A DNA stretch of 64,000 bases, taken from positions 558,001 to 622,000 of the forward strand of contig SEMN01000064.1 in NCBI GenBank assembly GCA_005408345.1, read 5' to 3'. A program made the position numbers and the translations under genes. Source of the DNA: Macquaria australasica. Taxonomy: Eukaryota; Chordata; Actinopteri; Centrarchiformes; Percichthyidae. Positions 1-12,302 of this stretch are shown here, piece after piece. The notes below the pieces were generated by a model. The model worked only from the letters and a program-made list of their open reading frames with translations, made no database searches and was not told the DNA's origin. Each line of letters opens with the position of its first letter. Within the stretch, counting starts at the first letter, position 1.

Positions 1-250
1 CCAGGTAGCTTAGCTTAAAGACTGGAAACAGAGCGAAGTTGTTTTTTGACACTTCAGTTTTTGTACAAATTTAACTAAAAACATATAACATTTATGCTAA
101 GCTAATGGACTGCTGGCTGTAGCCTTATATTTAGTGTACAGACATGAGAGTGGTATCAATCTTTTCAGCTAACTCTCAGCAACAAAGCAAGTAGTAAGCG
201 TATTTCCCCAAATATCGAGCAATTGCTTTTAGTAGATGAAATTTCAGCAT
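1..250. repeat. Foldback MITE copy, cut by window edge
   Basis: Right part of a dispersed teleost element. It contains the family hallmarks 'tagcttagcttaaagactgg', 'gctaagctaatgg' followed by 'ctgctggctgtagcc', and 'gagagtggtatcaatctttt'. The same blocks occur at 262-590, 23661-24075 and 59928-60434. The left part lies outside the window, so true length and orientation are unknown. Confidence 0.7.
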
Positions 251-261
251 CATGTAACCTT

Positions 262-590
262 AAAGGAATAGTTTGACATTTTGGGAAATAAGCTTTTTCA
301 CTTTCTTGATTGATACTTGATTGATACTCTCATATCTGTACACTAATATGAAGCTACAGCCAGCAGACGGTTAGCTTAGCATAAAGACTGGAAACAAGGG
401 GAAACAGCTAGCCTGGCTCTGTCCAAAGGTAAAAAAAAAATAATAATTAAACTAGCTGTTTCCTCTCGTTTGCTGTCTTTTTGCTAAGCTAGCCGGCTGC
501 TGGATGTAGCTTTAGTGTACAGATACAAGAGAACTATTCTTTTTTAATCTTTAATCTTTTAATCGAAATCTGCAAGAAAGTGAATAAATG
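262..590. repeat. Foldback MITE, complete copy
   Basis: Starts with 'aaaggaatagtttgacattt' and ends near 'tctgcaagaaagtgaataa'. The two halves are near reverse complements: 'agcttagcataaagactgg' with 'gaaacagctagcc' on the left, and 'agctgtttcctctcg' with 'tttgctaagctagccggctgctgg' blocks on the right. They would form a long hairpin. No coding potential is seen. It is a non-autonomous DNA element of a type very common in percomorph fishes. Confidence 0.7.
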
Positions 591-1915
591 TGAATGTGTA
601 AGTATTCTTTCAGTCTGTCAAAAAACCTGTGTGATGAAAAGTTCAACACATACATTTGAAATGTGAAACTGCATTTAGCAGCCGCTAACACTCTTACAGT
701 ATGTTGCCACATCTTTAACATTTGCATGGGGAGCAGTGTTTTTATATAGACCCCTCGCTGGGTGTATGAACAACCTGCCAGCTGTGACACTGAACTTTGA
801 ATTATAGCAGCAACAGACTCACATTTTAATGACGTGTGTGTATACAGTACGTTCTTTCTCTATGATGCCATTTGTGGCTGAATGAGATACTGAGCTGTGA
901 GCTGTGACTGCACTGGTACATAAGACTTAATGTTGTCAATTCAACTGGTAACACACAAGAATGCAGGACAATTTATGGTCCTCTTGTGGTTCTCATAAAA
1001 TCTGTTGGTATTTGACACAAGGGGGGCTGAAGCTGGATCTTCCTGCCGTCTTATAATTGAGCTCATCAGGAAGTGGGCACCATGAGAAGCCCTTCATAAT
1101 GAGCAATCAGCAGCACAATCAGTACTGATATTGCACCACCTGTAGTTAGACTTGATGTGAAGTAATAGAAGAGTATAGCCATCGTGTGTACCTTGTTTGC
1201 TTGTTTGCAAAATGATAATACTTTTACAGAATAGATAGAATAGATCCCTTTTTTTAATGACAACCTTCATGTGAAGATGTGTCTCCTCCTCTCCTCAAAA
1301 ATGGACATGTACGTAGCATTTTGTAAATAATGTCCTCAAATGTGCATTCCTTTTTGATATATTTCAAATGGTAATACAAGCAAACACCGTTAGTGGACTT
1401 TAAATGCTTATTTCCTAATCATGCCATAAATCATTAGTACTGAAAGTGACATTTACAGACCTAATAATCAGTACATTTAATTTTCTATGTCAGCCAACGC
1501 CAAGAAAGTCCAGACAGACAGACAGAGTTTAGATGTGTCTGACCTGTGCTACAGTGCCTTTACTACATGCAGTGTCTTTTGTCAACCCCCCCCCCCAACA
1601 AAAAAGCACAGGTAAAGATAATGTACGAATACGAAAGTGTAGATATAGTGCAGATGCCTGTATGCTTTTGTAAAAGCTGGGCCAAGTAGAGAGAAACATA
1701 CAGTAAATCAATTTGACCACGACCACAATAATGTATTGAAAGTATTAAAGTGAAAACTGTTTTTCAGGAACGCTGTGTTTTTCGATGGTTGAGTGATGCC
1801 ACAAATTAAAAGAGTATTTAAAATCACAGGGGTGTTGATGTATATTTTTCTAATATGTACTCTACTGATGGTTATTTTTTACCTTCATGTAGTCACACCT
1901 GAGAGACGTCTGGTA
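591..1915. other. Intergenic, nothing recognised
   Basis: AT-rich sequence with only short open frames that have no codon bias and no matching splice sites. A run of about twelve C sits near 1568-1580. I see no exon, RNA gene or clear repeat here. Confidence 0.5.
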
Positions 1916-1919
1916 AAGC

Positions 1920-3127
1920 CACCGTCAGATACTGTATTATCAGATCCTTTACTTACGTGAAAAGTGCCAAAACAACAAAGTACAAATACTCCATCATAAG
2001 TAAGTCCTGCATTCAAAATCCTACTTAAATAAAAGTATACAAGTATTAGCAAAATGTACTTACAGTATGAAAAGTAAATGTGCTCATTCTGCAGAAAAAT
2101 GTGACATATATTATTATATGTGACTGATGCATCATTGTGTAAGCAGCATTTTACTGGTGTAGCAGCTTGATGTGGAGCTTGTTTTAACTACTTTATATAC
2201 AGTTAGTTTAGTGCAGTGGTTCCCAAACTAGGGGTCGGCCCCCTCTAAAGGGTCACAAGATGGTCATGAGATGATTAATGAGAGAGGACAGAAGAAAAAA
2301 CAAAGTCCTGCATAACTAATTTGTATACATTTTTTGGACTTTTCTTTATCTTAGTTTTGTTTTGGGAAATATTGGATAATTTTTTCTCTTTGAGCCACAA
2401 ACAGTTATTAAATAAAACCATGTGAAAAGTTCAGAGGGGAAACGTCTCTTTGGAGGAACTGCTGACAACTCATAGACGTCTGACACATGTCCTCTTTCTG
2501 TGTAAAAATATGTTTTAATGTTCAGCAAAAGCTAATATGAGGCTTCATCAACAACAAGGAAACACTGTCGAGGAAGGAGAGAGGGTGTACAGACTGTAAA
2601 GCCCCTTGAGGCAAATTTGTGATTTGTGAAATTGGACTATATAAAGAAAATTGACTTCACTGTTGAGGAAACACAAAGAGGACATTTGGTACTAAAAAGA
2701 TTAACTTTGAAAGACAACCACTTGATTGGACTAACCCAGACTGATGAAGCCTCGTGTAGCTTTAAAACTCTCGAATGGGGACTGTCGATTTTCACTTACA
2801 ACAAAATCGAGTTAGAAAGGGATCTAATGACGGCCAGTATGGGCAGGAGGAACAATTACAGAGACCAAAAACTCTGTAACTGTACGTATGTGACAGTTGT
2901 ATTAAGGTTGACCTGAGAGCATGTGACCCTGTCCTTTAATCTTTAACAATGATTTGTATTTTATAAGATGATCATGTTTTTTAATGTTAAATCTTAATCT
3001 GAAAAGTAACCAGTAACTACAGCTGTCAGATAAATGTAGTGGAGTAAAAAGTACAATATTTCCTTATAAAATGTAGGAAGTAGCAGAAAATTGTACTTCA
3101 GAAAATGTACTTAGTTTCCACCACTGC
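1920..3127. repeat. Ac-like MITE interrupted by a second element
   Basis: The outer parts (about 1920-2210 and 2990-3127) belong to a family with 'aagtaactaagtacattt'-type ends; the right end here is 'cttagtttccaccactgc'. Complete relatives lie at 6701-7242 and 43216-43638. Between the two halves, from about 2213 ('cagtggttcccaaactaggg') to about 2990, lies a different element. A related right end occurs at 11850-11935 ('ccaggttgggaaccattg'). This is a nested insertion. Confidence 0.55.
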
Positions 3128-3204
3128 TCAAGGGTAACCTGGCAGTAAAACCTGTGCATTCTGTACAAAACTATTTGTCACCTCAAAAATTAAGTGTTAA
3201 TATT

Positions 3205-3418
3205 ATTAGTATTAGTTAGGTTAATTGGTGATTCTAAATTGTCCGTAGGTGTGACTGTGAGTGTGAATGTTTGTCTGTCTCTATGTGTCAGCCCTGTGAT
3301 TGACTGGAGACCAGTCCTGGGTGTACCCCGCCTCTCGCCCAATGTCAGCTGGGATTGGCTCCAGCCCCCCGCGACCCTCTAAGAGGATAAGCGGTATAGA
3401 AAATGGATGGATGGATTA
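3205..3418 (+). repeat. Teleost dispersed repeat with GGAT tail
   Basis: Contains 'gattctaaattgtccgtagg', 'tgtaccccgcctctcgccc', 'cagctgggattggctccag' and ends in 'atggatggatgg'. This block is a familiar 3' tail of a fish retroposon and is usually flanked by the ATGG microsatellite. It accounts for the small open frame at 3194-3382, which is not a gene. Confidence 0.7.
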
Positions 3419-4030
3419 TTAGTATTATTAAGTTAAGTAGCCTTATTATTAGAAATTAATATAATAAAACTAAATATATCAATGTTATTATGTTAGTGCT
3501 GTTCTTATTTTTATTTAATGTTGCATATCTTTAACTTAATTTGTTAATGTCTTTATACTGAATAATAATATTTCATTATTTGACAGTATGTCAGTACTAT
3601 TGATTTATTGTGTTTATAACCAGGCAGAGCTCAGTCAGAAGAGGCTTAGAGCGCCCTCTACAGTCCACATGTTTAATTGACGGACAGGAAACAAAAAAAA
3701 GTTACAGTATTTTCTCTTTTTTTCTCCTTTATTGCAAAACCAAGGACATACAGACAAGTATGAAATTGTTACTCGCATCGTGTAGAAAGAGTAACATTAT
3801 ATTAAGTTGTGTAGAAGAAAAAGCAGCTTATACAGTATCTTCGCAGACGATTTTTACCTACTCATATTTTCTAAAGCAGGAGCTCGTTTTCTAAGCATTA
3901 CTCTTAAAAAAAAAAATTGTAATAGAGAAGTAGAAATAGGTATACATGAATAAATAAGAAGACTGAAAACAAAAGGAAACAATAAACAAGATACATGTTC
4001 AATTTGTTTTACATTTTCAGACAGACAGGC

Positions 4031-4032
<2 letters not shown>

Positions 4033-4074
<42 letters not shown>
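4033..4074. repeat. (GATA)n microsatellite
   Basis: About ten uninterrupted 'gata' units, about 40 bp upstream of the presumed first transcribed part of rab34. The length is likely polymorphic. Confidence 0.95.
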
Positions 4075-4114
4075 TTTCCATCTATCGACCTTTTCCAGTT
4101 TCCGATTATTCCTC

Positions 4115-4419
4115 ATGTCCTCCAGCAGGGGACCGAGCAGAGAAAATGTGGGAGGAAAGGGAAAAAAAGCCTTCAGGGAACTGAGTCAGCAGCAGCAGCA
4201 GCAGCGGGTCCAGTCTGCTGCTCTCCCTCAACTTCCGTGGATCGACTTCAGCTCTGTTCACCGCAAACTCAACACTTTAATCCTTAACAATGAGCCTGAA
4301 TGGGTTTAAATGACAACAATAAGTGTCTGTGGACGGAAAAAGAAAAAAGAAAAAACAAAACAAGCAGCTACACAGAAGAGAGAAGAGGCAACTTGAGCGG
4401 ACCATCCCGTCTCGCTGAG
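4115..4419 (+). promoter_or_regulatory. rab34: Candidate rab34 promoter/5' non-coding exon
   Basis: A GC-richer island upstream of rab34 ends in a good splice donor, 'cgctgag|gtaacat' (donor at 4420). It is the best candidate for an untranslated first exon spliced to the coding exon that begins just before 6111. A short upstream frame (4115-4309, with a CAG-rich run) lies inside it; I read that as leader sequence, not protein. The transcription start cannot be fixed from sequence. Confidence 0.45.
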
Positions 4420-5099
4420 GTAACATCTTTACAAGTTTAACTTAGTCATGTTTGTGTAACTCGCGGTGGTTTGTCACGTTACAGAGACAATAACACACTT
4501 TACCTAGTGTTTGGATGTAAAATCGAGTTTTAAAGTTGCCTTGGTTTCAAGTTTATGGTGGACCAAACCAAATCTAGTAGTTAATGAGTTCTTCTTCTTC
4601 ATGAGGAGCTTTGATGAACAATAGGATTAAATCAGATCTGCACAGTAAAGTGGATCAGCACTGATTACAGTCGTCTGGTCTGGCTCTGTATGTGGTCATG
4701 TAGCTACACAACGGATAACAAGTGTTTGCTCTCATTACAGCAGTGTTTGACTTGGGTTTCTGTCTGGCTGTCCCTTTTTTTTCCAGGCAGCTGTAGCCTA
4801 CACTGTGATTGACAGGATGTGTGTACATGTGTGTGTATTTTGGGGGGTACAGTCTATGTTCTGGTTGCCTGGGAAAAATATAACAAATATAAAGCCTGAG
4901 ACAAAGATGGCAGGGGAAGAGAGCATGAGCTAATTTATCCCAGATTTAATAGAAATAAACACAGGGTGTCTTGGTTTGTTTCACAGTGCTGTTCGTTTTA
5001 AATACAAGGTAGTGATTCATCTCTCTTTTACGGTAACTCATTTTTTTCTAAAAATTTTTTTATACAAACATAGATATTTATACATGTCATAAATGTCCA

Positions 5100-5424
5100 G
5101 AAGATATTTACATTCTGTTCAGTTCACTTGGAGATCTTTATTGTCCTTTGTTCAAAATAGTGAAAAGTGCTGATTGCCGTTTCCCAGAAGTGATGTCTTC
5201 AAATGATCTGTTCTGTTCAACCAACAGTTCAAAACCCAAAGATATTCAGTTTACTATCAAAGAAGATGAAGAAAACCAGTAATTATTCACATTTGAGCAG
5301 TTGAACTGGTGCACTTTTGCTTAAAAAAAGGGACAGAAACAATCAGACAATCATCAACGGCTACATTGTCTGTCAATTATTAATTAACTAATTAATCAAC
5401 CTTGTTTCAGCTTTAGAACTAACA

Positions 5425-5473
<49 letters not shown>

Positions 5474-5850
5474 TAAAGTATATACATATTTATAGATATA
5501 TAAACATGCCAAAGAGGTCCAGAGGATATTCAGTAGAGCTCCAGCTAATGATTATTTTCAGAATCTATTAATCTGTCAACTATTTTCTCAATTAATTGAA
5601 TATATTTGGGTTTTGGACTGTTGGTTGGACAATCGATAATAAAAATAATTGTTAGTTGGAGCCCTAGTCTTGTTCTCAAAATTCAAAGACACTCGATTTA
5701 CAATTATATACATGTATAATGATGAAAAAAGCAGCAAATCCTCACATTTGAGAAGCCGGAGCCAGAGAATATTTGTTTGTTTTTGCTTTAAAGAATTGAC
5801 TGAAACAATTAATTATCAAAATAGTAGTTGTATAATTTAGTGCTATAGGA
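5100..5850. repeat. 'AGTCGATT'-type repeats and (TA)n tract
   Basis: Contains 'caaaacccaaagatattcag', 'attaattaactaattaatca' and 'ttttggactgttggttgg', parts of one teleost repeat family that recurs at 8770-8960, 9219-9546, 13328-13680, 28540-28690, 29960-30025, 53150-53330 and 54365-54780. A (TA)n microsatellite lies at about 5431-5468. All of it is in the intron upstream of the rab34 start codon. Confidence 0.65.
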
Positions 5851-6110
5851 TCTAAACCAGATCCTCGACTGTAACAAGAAAAACTTGTGGAATTAGATTT
5901 TTTGTATATTTCTGTCTCTTCGTGTTGGATGAAGTTTCATTACAAGCTTCATTTAACATCTTGTAACATCATTCACTGCAGTCCAGATATTAGGAAGAAA
6001 CCACTTTAACTGGTAAAATGTCAGATTGTTGATGTTGCTCTCTTTCTCTCACCACGTGTCTCTCTGACGAACATTTACCCCGAAGCTTCATGTCTGTCCG
6101 AGTTTCAGCC

Positions 6111-9100
6111 ATGAGCGTTCTTCCTCCTGTCCGAAAGGACCGCATCATCGCTCAGCTCCCTCAGGTAAAACTATCACAGCCGAGCTCTCCACTGTCACTC
6201 CAAAACAGCCTCACTAATTCTCCCTCCTCTCTTGTAGTATTTCAGGAAACAGGCAGCTCTGCACACTAAGGAGGATTTCAACAACAAAGTGAAGACCGCC
6301 TGCCAGGAGCAGCGCACCGGCACTGTGGGGTGAGACCAGGAACCAGAAGCCACATGACTCTGTATGTGGTATTTTTAGTGGCACTTATTTACTTGTTGTT
6401 TCTTCCTTTTTTTTTTCTTCTTCTTCTTCTCAGCAGATTTAAAATCTCTAAGGTCATTGTTGTAGGTGACCTGGCTGTGGGGAAAACCTGCCTGATTAAT
6501 AGGTAAGCTCAACACACAGTCACTTAATGTGTGAAAGCAGGGTGAGGTGCAGTTCTGGGAAATAAATAACTTAAACAAGAAAGAACTCAGAGAGCATGTA
6601 CCTCCTTCAAGGAAGCCCAATTTTATTTTTTAAAAGTGTAGAAATGTTAAATCTGCATCTGGATCCAGATTTGCATTAAAATACACACAGTAATACGCAG
6701 CAGTGGAAAGTAACTAAGTACATTTACTCAATTTTGAGGTACTTTTACTTTACTTTATTTCAATTTTGTGCTACTTTATACTTCTACTCCATTAAATTTC
6801 AGAGGGAAATATTGTACTTTTTACTCCACTACATTTATCTGACAGCTGGAGTTACTAGTTACTTTTCAGATGAATATTTTACAAACAAAACATACGATCA
6901 GTTTATAAAATATGATACTGGGCTATAGATTTAAACAATCTCAACAGTGTATAAAGTAGTTAAAATGTGCTCCACCTCCACCAGCTGTTACATTAAAATG
7001 ATGCTTGCATGTTAAAGCATCAGTAATAGTTTTCCAATAATATGATATATATAATAACTCTCTGAAAGAGACTATTCTGCCCAACAAGTACATTTAATAC
7101 TTTAAGTACATTTTGCTGTTAATTTTGTACTTGAACTACGTGAAATCTTTATGTAAGACTTTTACTTGTAACAAAGTCTTTTTACAGAGCAGTGATGCAA
7201 CATTTACTTAAGTAAAAGATGTGAGTACTTGTTCCACCACTGGCAATCCTTTAAAGTTCACCCAAACTAAAAAGAAACATATTTTCTCACCTCTGGTTGT
7301 GTCTCGTCATGCAAAAAGCTTCATGTGTTTAATTTGTCCAGGTTTTAATATATCCATCTTTACATTTTCTGCGTCTATCCCAGCACATCGGTGGTGAATA
7401 GAAATTTGTTTTCTGGTGCTCAAAGTGTTCAAAGTTACGTTTAAAAATGTAAAAAGGCAACATCTTTTTCAAGAAACAGTGTCCCTGTGACGCCACAGAA
7501 CATGCTGTCCACAGTTTTCACTGTAACTGTACTTTGTACCAAAGAAATAGTCCCTAAAATCCTGTATATCTTTCTGTAATTTGGGTGAACCAACCCTTTA
7601 AAAAATTGCTGAATGGTTTCATGTCTACTGAAATCTTATCTTGATTACCAACAAACACATTGTATCAGAAATATGACGTCCTTTATTGAGGTAATTACTG
7701 GTTACAATCCTGGACCTGTCTATTTCGTGGATTTTCTGAAGATATGTTTTATGTTTTCAGATTTTGCAAAGATGCTTTTGATAAGAACTACAAGGCAACG
7801 ATCGGTGTTGACTTTGAGATGGAGCGGTTTGAGGTGCTGGGCGTTCCTTTCAGCCTACAGCTGTAAGTCTTCATTATTATACATAAAACAAAGTTCATAA
7901 ACTAATCTGAGTCAGTTTGATGTGACATTGCTTACCCGTCTGTCTTTCTGTTACAGCTGGGACACTGCTGGACAAGAGAGGTTCAAGTGCATCGCTTCTA
8001 CGTACTACAGAGGAGCCCAAAGTGAGAGATTTGTGTGTTTTAGGGCAGCAAACTAATAAGAAATGTACTAAAGACTCTCCTCTTTCCATGTAGACATTGT
8101 TAAACAAAGAACAAAATGTCAGGGGAGAAAAAGAAGCTGTGACTCTTAAAACTGGTAAAGCATTTTCACTGATGTAATATCTTCTTTTCTTCCAGTTGTG
8201 ATTATCGTGTTTGATGTAAATGACGTTGCCTCTTTGGGCCATGTGAGGTAAGCTCATTTATTACGAGCAGACTGTTTGCACTCTTACAGTTTTTGTCCCA
8301 GCTGAAGGATTTACAGTTGCCTTTCTCTGTCTGCAGGCAGTGGCTCGAAGACGCCCTGAAAGAGAACGACCCCACCGCTGTTCAGCTGTTCCTCGTAGGC
8401 ACAAAGAAAGACCTGAGCGTATGTCTTTATACTGTTTAAAGTGGACGTGCCTGTGGACATTTCTGTGTCTTGTACTGGAGTCAAATGTCAATTGTTTGGA
8501 TTGGTGCCCAGCAGCACAAAGCGGTAGTGTGCTGGCTCAAACCTCAGGAATGTAGTTTCTCCATCCTTCACTAGACTCCAATGCATTTCTGAGAGAGGTT
8601 AAAGTGATGGACATGCTTTTCTGTTTCAAGAAGTTTGTCATTTTTCTTGAATTAATTGAAATATTTCTCTTCTTTTACTTCATTGTGATGTTTGTTGTTA
8701 GCCTCCTAGGACTTTCCTCGTTGTAATTTCTTTGCTGTGGCTTTTATAATCACCAAAGCAACCATTTCATAATTTCCAGTCCAAAGTGACATCATCATGA
8801 GTCTTGTTTTGTCCAACCAAAAGTCCAAAACCCAAAGATATTCGATTTACAATGATAGAAAACAGAGAAAAACAGCAGATCTTCACATTGGAGAACCAGA
8901 ACATGTTTGGCATTTTTGCATAAAGTATAAAGTCTTTTGTGGCTCTCTTCTTTTACTTTACTGTGATTTTTTACAGCGATGGTAGGAGCATTCTGAGGTT
9001 TAGTATTTAGGTTTTGTCTATTCGGACTTGCTAATTTCTGTCCTGTGGCTTTTATAATCCCTCAAAAAACAACAAATGACATTATTGGAAGAAGTAATTT

Positions 9101-11276
9101 ACTATTTTGTTATTTCTAGGGGGCTTCTCTTGTCCTTGCAGTGGAATATTATATACCAGTACTCTTTCTACCTCTGAAAAACAGTAAAACGTATTGTACT
9201 GTAACGTACTGTATAAAGTAGAGCTGAACGATTAGTCGATTGACAGAAAATTAATTCTCAACTATTTCAATAACTGATTAATTGTTCAAGTCATTTTTCA
9301 AGCAAAAAAATCCCCCTTTCCGACTTCTTAATGGTGAAGATTTTCTGTTTTTCTTTGTTTTGTGTGACAGAAAACTGTATATCTTTGGGTTTTGGACTGT
9401 TGATCGGCCTAAACAAGCAATTTGAAGGCCTCACGTTGGGCTGTACGACATTGCAATGGACATTTATTACTTGTTCTACCATTTTATAGACCAAACGATT
9501 TATCAGTTATGCAGGAAAATAATTGTCAGATAAACTGGTTAGGCCTAGTATAAATATTCCTTTTGTGTTTAACTTGATGACATTATATCTAACTTCGTCA
9601 ACTGTGGTTTCTCTCACAGTCTCCTGCTCAGTATTCTCAGATTGAACAAGATGCCCTCAAACTAGCACAAGAGATCAGAGCAGAGTATTGGGCTGTGTCG
9701 TCACTGACAGGTGAGTGACTGGATTTAAATACAGGAAAATGACCAGTGCCTGTAAACCCACCATTGGCTTAGGGGCTGTTTGAAAATTAGGGGGAGGTGT
9801 GGTCAGAAATGGGGAGGGTGAATATATATTTTTTCCTTTTTGCTGAAGGGAGGGTAGTCACATTCTTTTTTGAGGGAAAGCAGCAGAGGGTCTTTAATTC
9901 TTCCATGCCCCTATGTTTTATTTCATAATTGTGAGATTTACTGTAAAAAAAAAAAAGACTGAGTAGTTACATCAAAAACATGCCTTTTGTATGCAACATT
10001 GATCATAAAGGTGCAGTTTTCCATATGCAGAGAGCAACAATCATGTATCTGCAATCATAGCTTTAAGTTCTAGTTGCTAGAAGGACCGATTTGTCAGTTA
10101 TGAGTAAGTTGCGGATCTATGTAGTTAAAAGGAATTGAACATTATCCCTCTAAAGAGTGTGCTGTTTCTTTTACTAGCCAACAGTTGCCTTCACTTTATT
10201 TTGCATTATAACAGAACTGTGGTAAAGTATTGTATCATCTAGAGTATAAGTGTGAGGAGCTATTTTTGGCACCACTGGTTCTGGAAAAAAAAGTCCCATT
10301 TATTTTTCCCAAAGACAATGTTAACATGGCTCACAGTTGGAGCCATCATCAATCAGTCAGTCAAAAATATTAACAACTGCGTTAGAAAATAACTGGTTCT
10401 TTGATAAAAAGTACAAGCTTGTGTACATAAAAACTTTTGGGGTACAAATTAACTACGACTCCCAAGGTGCATTTTGGCAAGAAACCTCTAGTCACTGAGC
10501 TCAAAATAATATCACATGCACCAAAAAATGACAGGTGGAAGCTAAAGATTACTGTGTTGAGAAAACAGATTTTGACTTAAAATTTGGGGGTCAACTTTGA
10601 TTGAATTGAGCAAATATGGCGCCGTGTTTTCTTAATAGCTGCAACAATGAAGCGTCTGATTAGCATCTCTGACTGGATTCTTCTCTATGCCATTGGCAGC
10701 TGAGGTATTTGAGTATTTAGAGCTGTTTTGCCATGCCAAGCTGACAGATAAATCATAATTGAAACTGACTGGTGGTCCTAACATAAACCTATATGATCCT
10801 TTAATTATCCGGGAGAGTTCTGTGTTTCTATGTTAAGCCACATTGAAGATATTGTTGAAAGAAATTTTGTTTTTTGTTTTTTTTCTGAATCAAACGCCAA
10901 TATTAAACCTGGAGGGTCTTGCTTTTTAAAAAAGTCAAACATAAGTTTCAGCCCCATGCCCACCCCAATAATGTTCACACAGTCCCTTACTGATCTACAT
11001 CTCTTTCATGCTGTAGGGGAAAACGTGAAAGAGTTTTTCTTCCGAGTTGCATCGTTGGCATTTGAGACCAACGTTCTTGCCGAGTTGGAGAAAAGTGGAT
11101 CGAGGCAAATTGGGGATGTTGTCAGTGAGTATCCAAACAATCCCTCTCTAATCACGAAAACATCACATTTGTCACGTAGTTTAACACCCAGGTGTTAATT
11201 TGTTTCAGGAATTAACAGCACCTCCAACAATCTGTACGCCGCATCAAAGAAGAAACAGCCAAACTGCTGTCAGTAA
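6111..11276 (+). CDS. rab34: Rab34 small GTPase
   Basis: Coding exons: 6111-6164, 6238-6329, 6437-6502, 7761-7862, 7957-8021, 8196-8247, 8337-8418, 9620-9710, 11017-11124, 11209-11276. The sum is 780 nt, giving 259 aa, the length I recall for human RAB34. Visible motifs: P-loop GDLAVGKT (residues 59-66), switch I Thr84, DTAGQE (107-112) and TKKD (166-169) in place of the usual NKxD, a Rab34/36 trait. The C-terminus is CCQ, a double-cysteine prenylation signal. The N-terminal part (VRKDRIIAQLPQ) and the 'INS..NLY.ASKKK' tail favour Rab34 over Rab36. Known family role: a Golgi/ciliary-vesicle Rab needed for intracellular ciliogenesis and lysosome positioning. I chose the ATG at 6111 because it aligns with the mammalian start and sits two bases after a possible acceptor (tttcag, 6103-6108). 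An in-frame ATG at 6090 would add seven residues if that acceptor is not used. It could be the a or b teleost paralogue. Confidence 0.95.
6701..7242. mobile_element. Ac-like MITE in rab34 intron
   Basis: Left end 'cagtggaaagtaactaagta' and right end 'gtacttgttccaccactg' are inverted repeats of each other. The interior contains 'tttctgacagctggagttact'-like and 'ttacttaagtaaaa' blocks shared with the copies at 1920-3127 and 43216-43638. It is non-coding and lies in the intron between the exons ending at 6502 and starting at 7761. Confidence 0.75.
7251..7601. mobile_element. TTAA-flanked MITE in rab34 intron
   Basis: Left end 'ttaaagttcacccaaac' and right end 'tttgggtgaaccaaccctttaa' form terminal inverted repeats, and TTAA is present at both outer edges. 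The TTAA target is typical of piggyBac-type elements. A second copy with the same ends is at 17099-17379. It lies almost directly beside the preceding MITE. Confidence 0.65.
8770..9546. repeat. 'AGTCGATT'-type repeats in rab34 intron
   Basis: Two parts. About 8770-8960 holds 'ccaaaacccaaagatattcg'. 9219-9546 starts 'agagctgaacgattagtcga' and ends near 'aattgtcagataaactgg'. Both match the family seen at 13328-13680. They fill most of the intron between the exons ending at 8418 and starting at 9620. Confidence 0.6.
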
Positions 11277-12302
11277 GGATGCAAGCAGGAGTTTAAAGTC
11301 AAAGGTGCAGAATGAAAATTAGGCTCTTTTTTTTCTCAGTGGAAAAAGACGGTGGCTGCTCTCCAGCTCATGGCAGGGATTTCTGTGGTCGGAGCAGGAG
11401 GAGGGACGCTGGAGTTTTACTTCCTGACTCTTTGAGTTCAGTTTTTCCTGGCCTAGAAAGCGTTTTCCTCTGAGGGATGTGGATTCTTGTGGTGTTGCAC
11501 AGTTTAACTTGTCTGGAGTTACAGAGTGACCCAGCAATTACACAAATCTGACTGTTCTGGTACTGCAGAGATGCCAAAGAATGACTGTGGATGTTTTTAA
11601 CATGGTGTATGTGTGAATGCTTACCTTACTTAGGGCTTAAATACTCTGTCTTGCTGCTGTAGTTTGTTTATTTGTCTACACAATAATAATCTGGTTTAGC
11701 TTAAAGTCTGTTGTTTAAAATTCTTTTCATAGCATTGTAGATCAGAAGTTCCCTCACTTTCTGTAAGAAGTAAGATTATGCAGTAAATCACAAGAAAGAA
11801 AGCAAATATTCTAGAAACGTCAGAAAAAATAAACAGAATTTCCTACCCTTTTAATCTTTTAACGACCCCTCAGATTTATCTTGTGACCCCTTGTGGGGGC
11901 CCCAACCTCCAGGTTGGGAACCATTGTTATAGATGCAGACTTGGACAGTGTACGCTTCATAGGTACTTTTTGCTTTTTGTTTACAATCAAATCAATGACT
12001 GAATGTGGATTATCATTTTAGTGTGTACGAATATTTTATCATTTATTTTCTTTAAAATGTCTCATGGTACATTTTACATGTATTAAACATATTAAAAAAG
12101 GACAAATAAACATTTCTAAGTGTTTTGTAAATAACACATGTATTTTAAGAACAGTTATTTAGTTGAAATCACATTATAGCTTGTGTTATTTAAAAAAAAA
12201 AATATTAAACAGGGACTTCACTGTAAATTGACTCTCAGTCCCAGAAAATATCACTATTCCCCTTTGTCTTCGTTACCGAAGTTTTAAATCGTGTCTTCTT
12301 GT
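11277..12302. other. Convergent 3' regions of rab34 and the APRT-like gene
   Basis: The rab34 3' UTR probably runs to about 11845, with an AATAAA at 11828-11833 ('aaaaaataaacag'). The right end of the 'ggttcccaac' element follows (11850-11935), then AT-rich sequence. The 3' UTR of the minus-strand gene must lie at the right side. No other gene is seen. Confidence 0.5.

Noticed and set aside
3194..3382. 62-codon frame reading '..CVSPVIDWRPVLGVPRLSP'
   Set aside because: Typical translation of a widespread fish retroposon tail that ends in ATGG repeats; not a gene.
4115..4309. 64-codon frame with a glutamine run
   Set aside because: Lies in the presumed rab34 leader. No homologous protein is recognised. 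It could be an upstream ORF, but I cannot support a product.
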